Source: Dreissena polymorpha
Lineage: Eukaryota; Mollusca; Bivalvia; Myida; Dreissenidae
Direction: 5' to 3'
DNA: 64,000 nucleotides
NCBI RefSeq assembly: GCF_020536995.1
Contig: NW_026273347.1
Location: 122,501 to 186,500 of the forward strand
Positions within the stretch are counted from its first letter, which is position 1. The number at the start of each line of letters is the position of its first letter. Below are positions 62,720-64,000 of the stretch, piece after piece. The notes under the pieces were generated by a model. The model saw only the letters and a list, made by a program, of their open reading frames with translations, was not told the origin of the DNA and ran no database searches. The translations under genes and the position numbers were made by a program.

Positions 62720-62960
62720 CACTAAACATGATAATAATGATAATATTATTTGTAATTCTTATTATTTATTTTATTATAATAATAATAATTATTATTATTA
62801 TTATTATTTTTACTTTTATTATTATTTGTATTATTATCATTATCATCATTATTATTTTTTATTATTATTATCATTATTATTATTATAATTATTATTATAT
62901 TTATTATGATTATGATTATTATTATTATTATTATAATTATTATTATTATTATTATTATAA
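62720..62960. repeat. (ATT)n-rich low-complexity stretch
   Basis: About 240 bp of ATT/TTA trinucleotides with few G or C, probably in a DPEP intron or flank; it gives an incidental Ile/Tyr ORF. Confidence 0.95.
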
Positions 62961-62999
62961 AGTGTCATTCTAGTCTAATTTATGTGTCATTTTGTCTGT

Positions 63000-63949
63000 A
63001 CAGTTAAGTTAAGATCAACTATTTGTTTACGTATTTTATTTACTTACTTTAAATGTAAAACATATGGAAAGTGATTACACTAAGTTATGCTGACGCAAAC
63101 CGTGTTATAGGGTTTGATTTGACATCCACTTCCGAAAGTACAGTTCATTCCATATTTAACCATATACTTGAGCGTTGATTCGGTATGCAACTACAGAGGT
63201 CACCTGAGATCATCTGTCTACAGCGATAAGTCTAGATTCCCCGAAAATCATTCTACATAACATCTGAGTATAACGGCAACCTTGCCATAGCGGTCAACAG
63301 CTAGTATATTTAACTCCGAAAGCCATTTTCCACCCGTGTACAGAGTTCTGGAGACAGTCGTTTTGATTTGCGCAAAGTAAAAACTTATATCAAAAACACA
63401 TGAATTGGTAGCAATTAGCGGCCGCAGTCATAACGCCATAGAATTAGCGCGTGACCAAAATCAATAGATCTTTATTGATGATAATGCGCCAACAAACACT
63501 AAGCAAGCGAGTCATGTAATGAGCAGGTAAAACATGGATAAGTGATCGTTTATTTTTGCTAAGTAGACATACAATTGCTTTGTAACTTTTATTAACTTTG
63601 GGCATGAGTGCAAGTGGACTTTTTACGTATAACTCCTATAATAAAAATGACATTTCGAATTTCCGGGGGAGATATATACTTTGTTACACTTTGTGGTTGA
63701 TAAAATGAAAATGGTTTTTGTCTGATGTTTGTGTATGAAAAATATAAACTTTTGGTGTCTGTTTCTTTGAATGAGAACGATACTGTTCTGCCGTAGTTTC
63801 GGTTTATAACAGCGAATCCGCCATTAATACTTTTATCGAACGTGACGTCAACGAAAAATGACGACCTTAATTAAAAAATATCTTCCAATGAACGCAATAC
63901 GAACTAGAAGATTTGCAGAATGAACGAGATAAATTTATAAGTTGAACAA
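63000..63949. other. No gene recognised
   Basis: Possible DPEP intron or 5' flank. I found no further dipeptidase exon here. Confidence 0.45.
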
Positions 63950-63951
63950 CA

Positions 63952-64000
63952 TAGGCGGATCCAGGGGAGGGAGCGGACGCGGCGTACGCCACGCCCTAAA
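63952..64000. mobile_element. Possible element end at window edge
   Basis: TAGGCGGATCCAGGGGAGGG followed by a CG-rich stretch resembles the start of a widespread invertebrate DNA element; only 50 bp are present. Confidence 0.3.

Noticed and set aside
62704-62973. Ile/Tyr-rich 89-codon ORF
   Set aside because: Low-complexity ATT repeat.

Overview
This is a 64 kb piece of AT-rich, intron-rich animal genome. Dispersed repeats typical of bivalve molluscs, an HSPA12-type HSP70 lineage (expanded in bivalves), a degenerate RecQ-like helicase, a mollusc-style tRNA-headed SINE and LINE remnants all suggest a heterodont bivalve. A dreissenid is possible, but the species is inference. Only a small share of the window is recognisable conserved coding sequence.

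Layout: 0-0.2 kb, first nucleotide-binding exon of an HSPA12-like gene running off the left edge (minus strand). 0.2-11 kb, gene-poor sequence with two GGCTAC-motif clusters, an AACGTT-motif cluster, a SINE, an internally deleted Tc1/mariner element and a LINE scrap. 11.1-14.3 kb, a second, four-exon HSPA12-like gene (minus). 15.3-16.5 kb, a RecQ-like helicase pseudogene. 17-28 kb, AT-rich sequence with dispersed repeats and one unrecognised ORF.

28.1-32.8 kb and 55.8-60.2 kb are two direct copies (A and B) of a segment of about 4.5 kb. Each carries a gene of very small exons: a tandem series of about 98-bp units, each holding one 9- or 10-nt microexon between near-perfect GTAAGTAC donors and TTTCATTTCAG acceptors, followed by small exons and a last exon with AATAAA. 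In copy B, splicing every visible exon from the first ATG-bearing microexon gives a 45-residue ORF with a signal-peptide-like start and a cationic tail. Because the microexons are 10 nt, the number included sets the downstream reading frame; skipping one 55-nt exon would instead open an Arg-rich frame to a stop in the last exon. Related genes (C1, C2) with 9-nt microexons lie at 51.0-55.0 kb. I consider this microexon gene cluster the main discovery candidate.

Between the copies: a 57-bp minisatellite, tRNA-like cloverleaves, diverged repeat arrays, a RING-finger ORF beside a satellite of about 395 bp, a fold-back hAT-like MITE with an 8-bp target duplication, and a 6 kb element with inverted repeats of about 450 bp, CACGGTG ends and a 5-bp target duplication (Transib/RAG-like by its ends) that holds a degenerate C2H2 zinc-finger gene and a 5'-truncated LINE. 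A probable solitary LTR abuts the first exon of copy B. At the right edge are a 62-bp minisatellite and two exons of a membrane dipeptidase (DPEP) gene on the minus strand. No CRISPR, rRNA or clearly functional tRNA gene was found.
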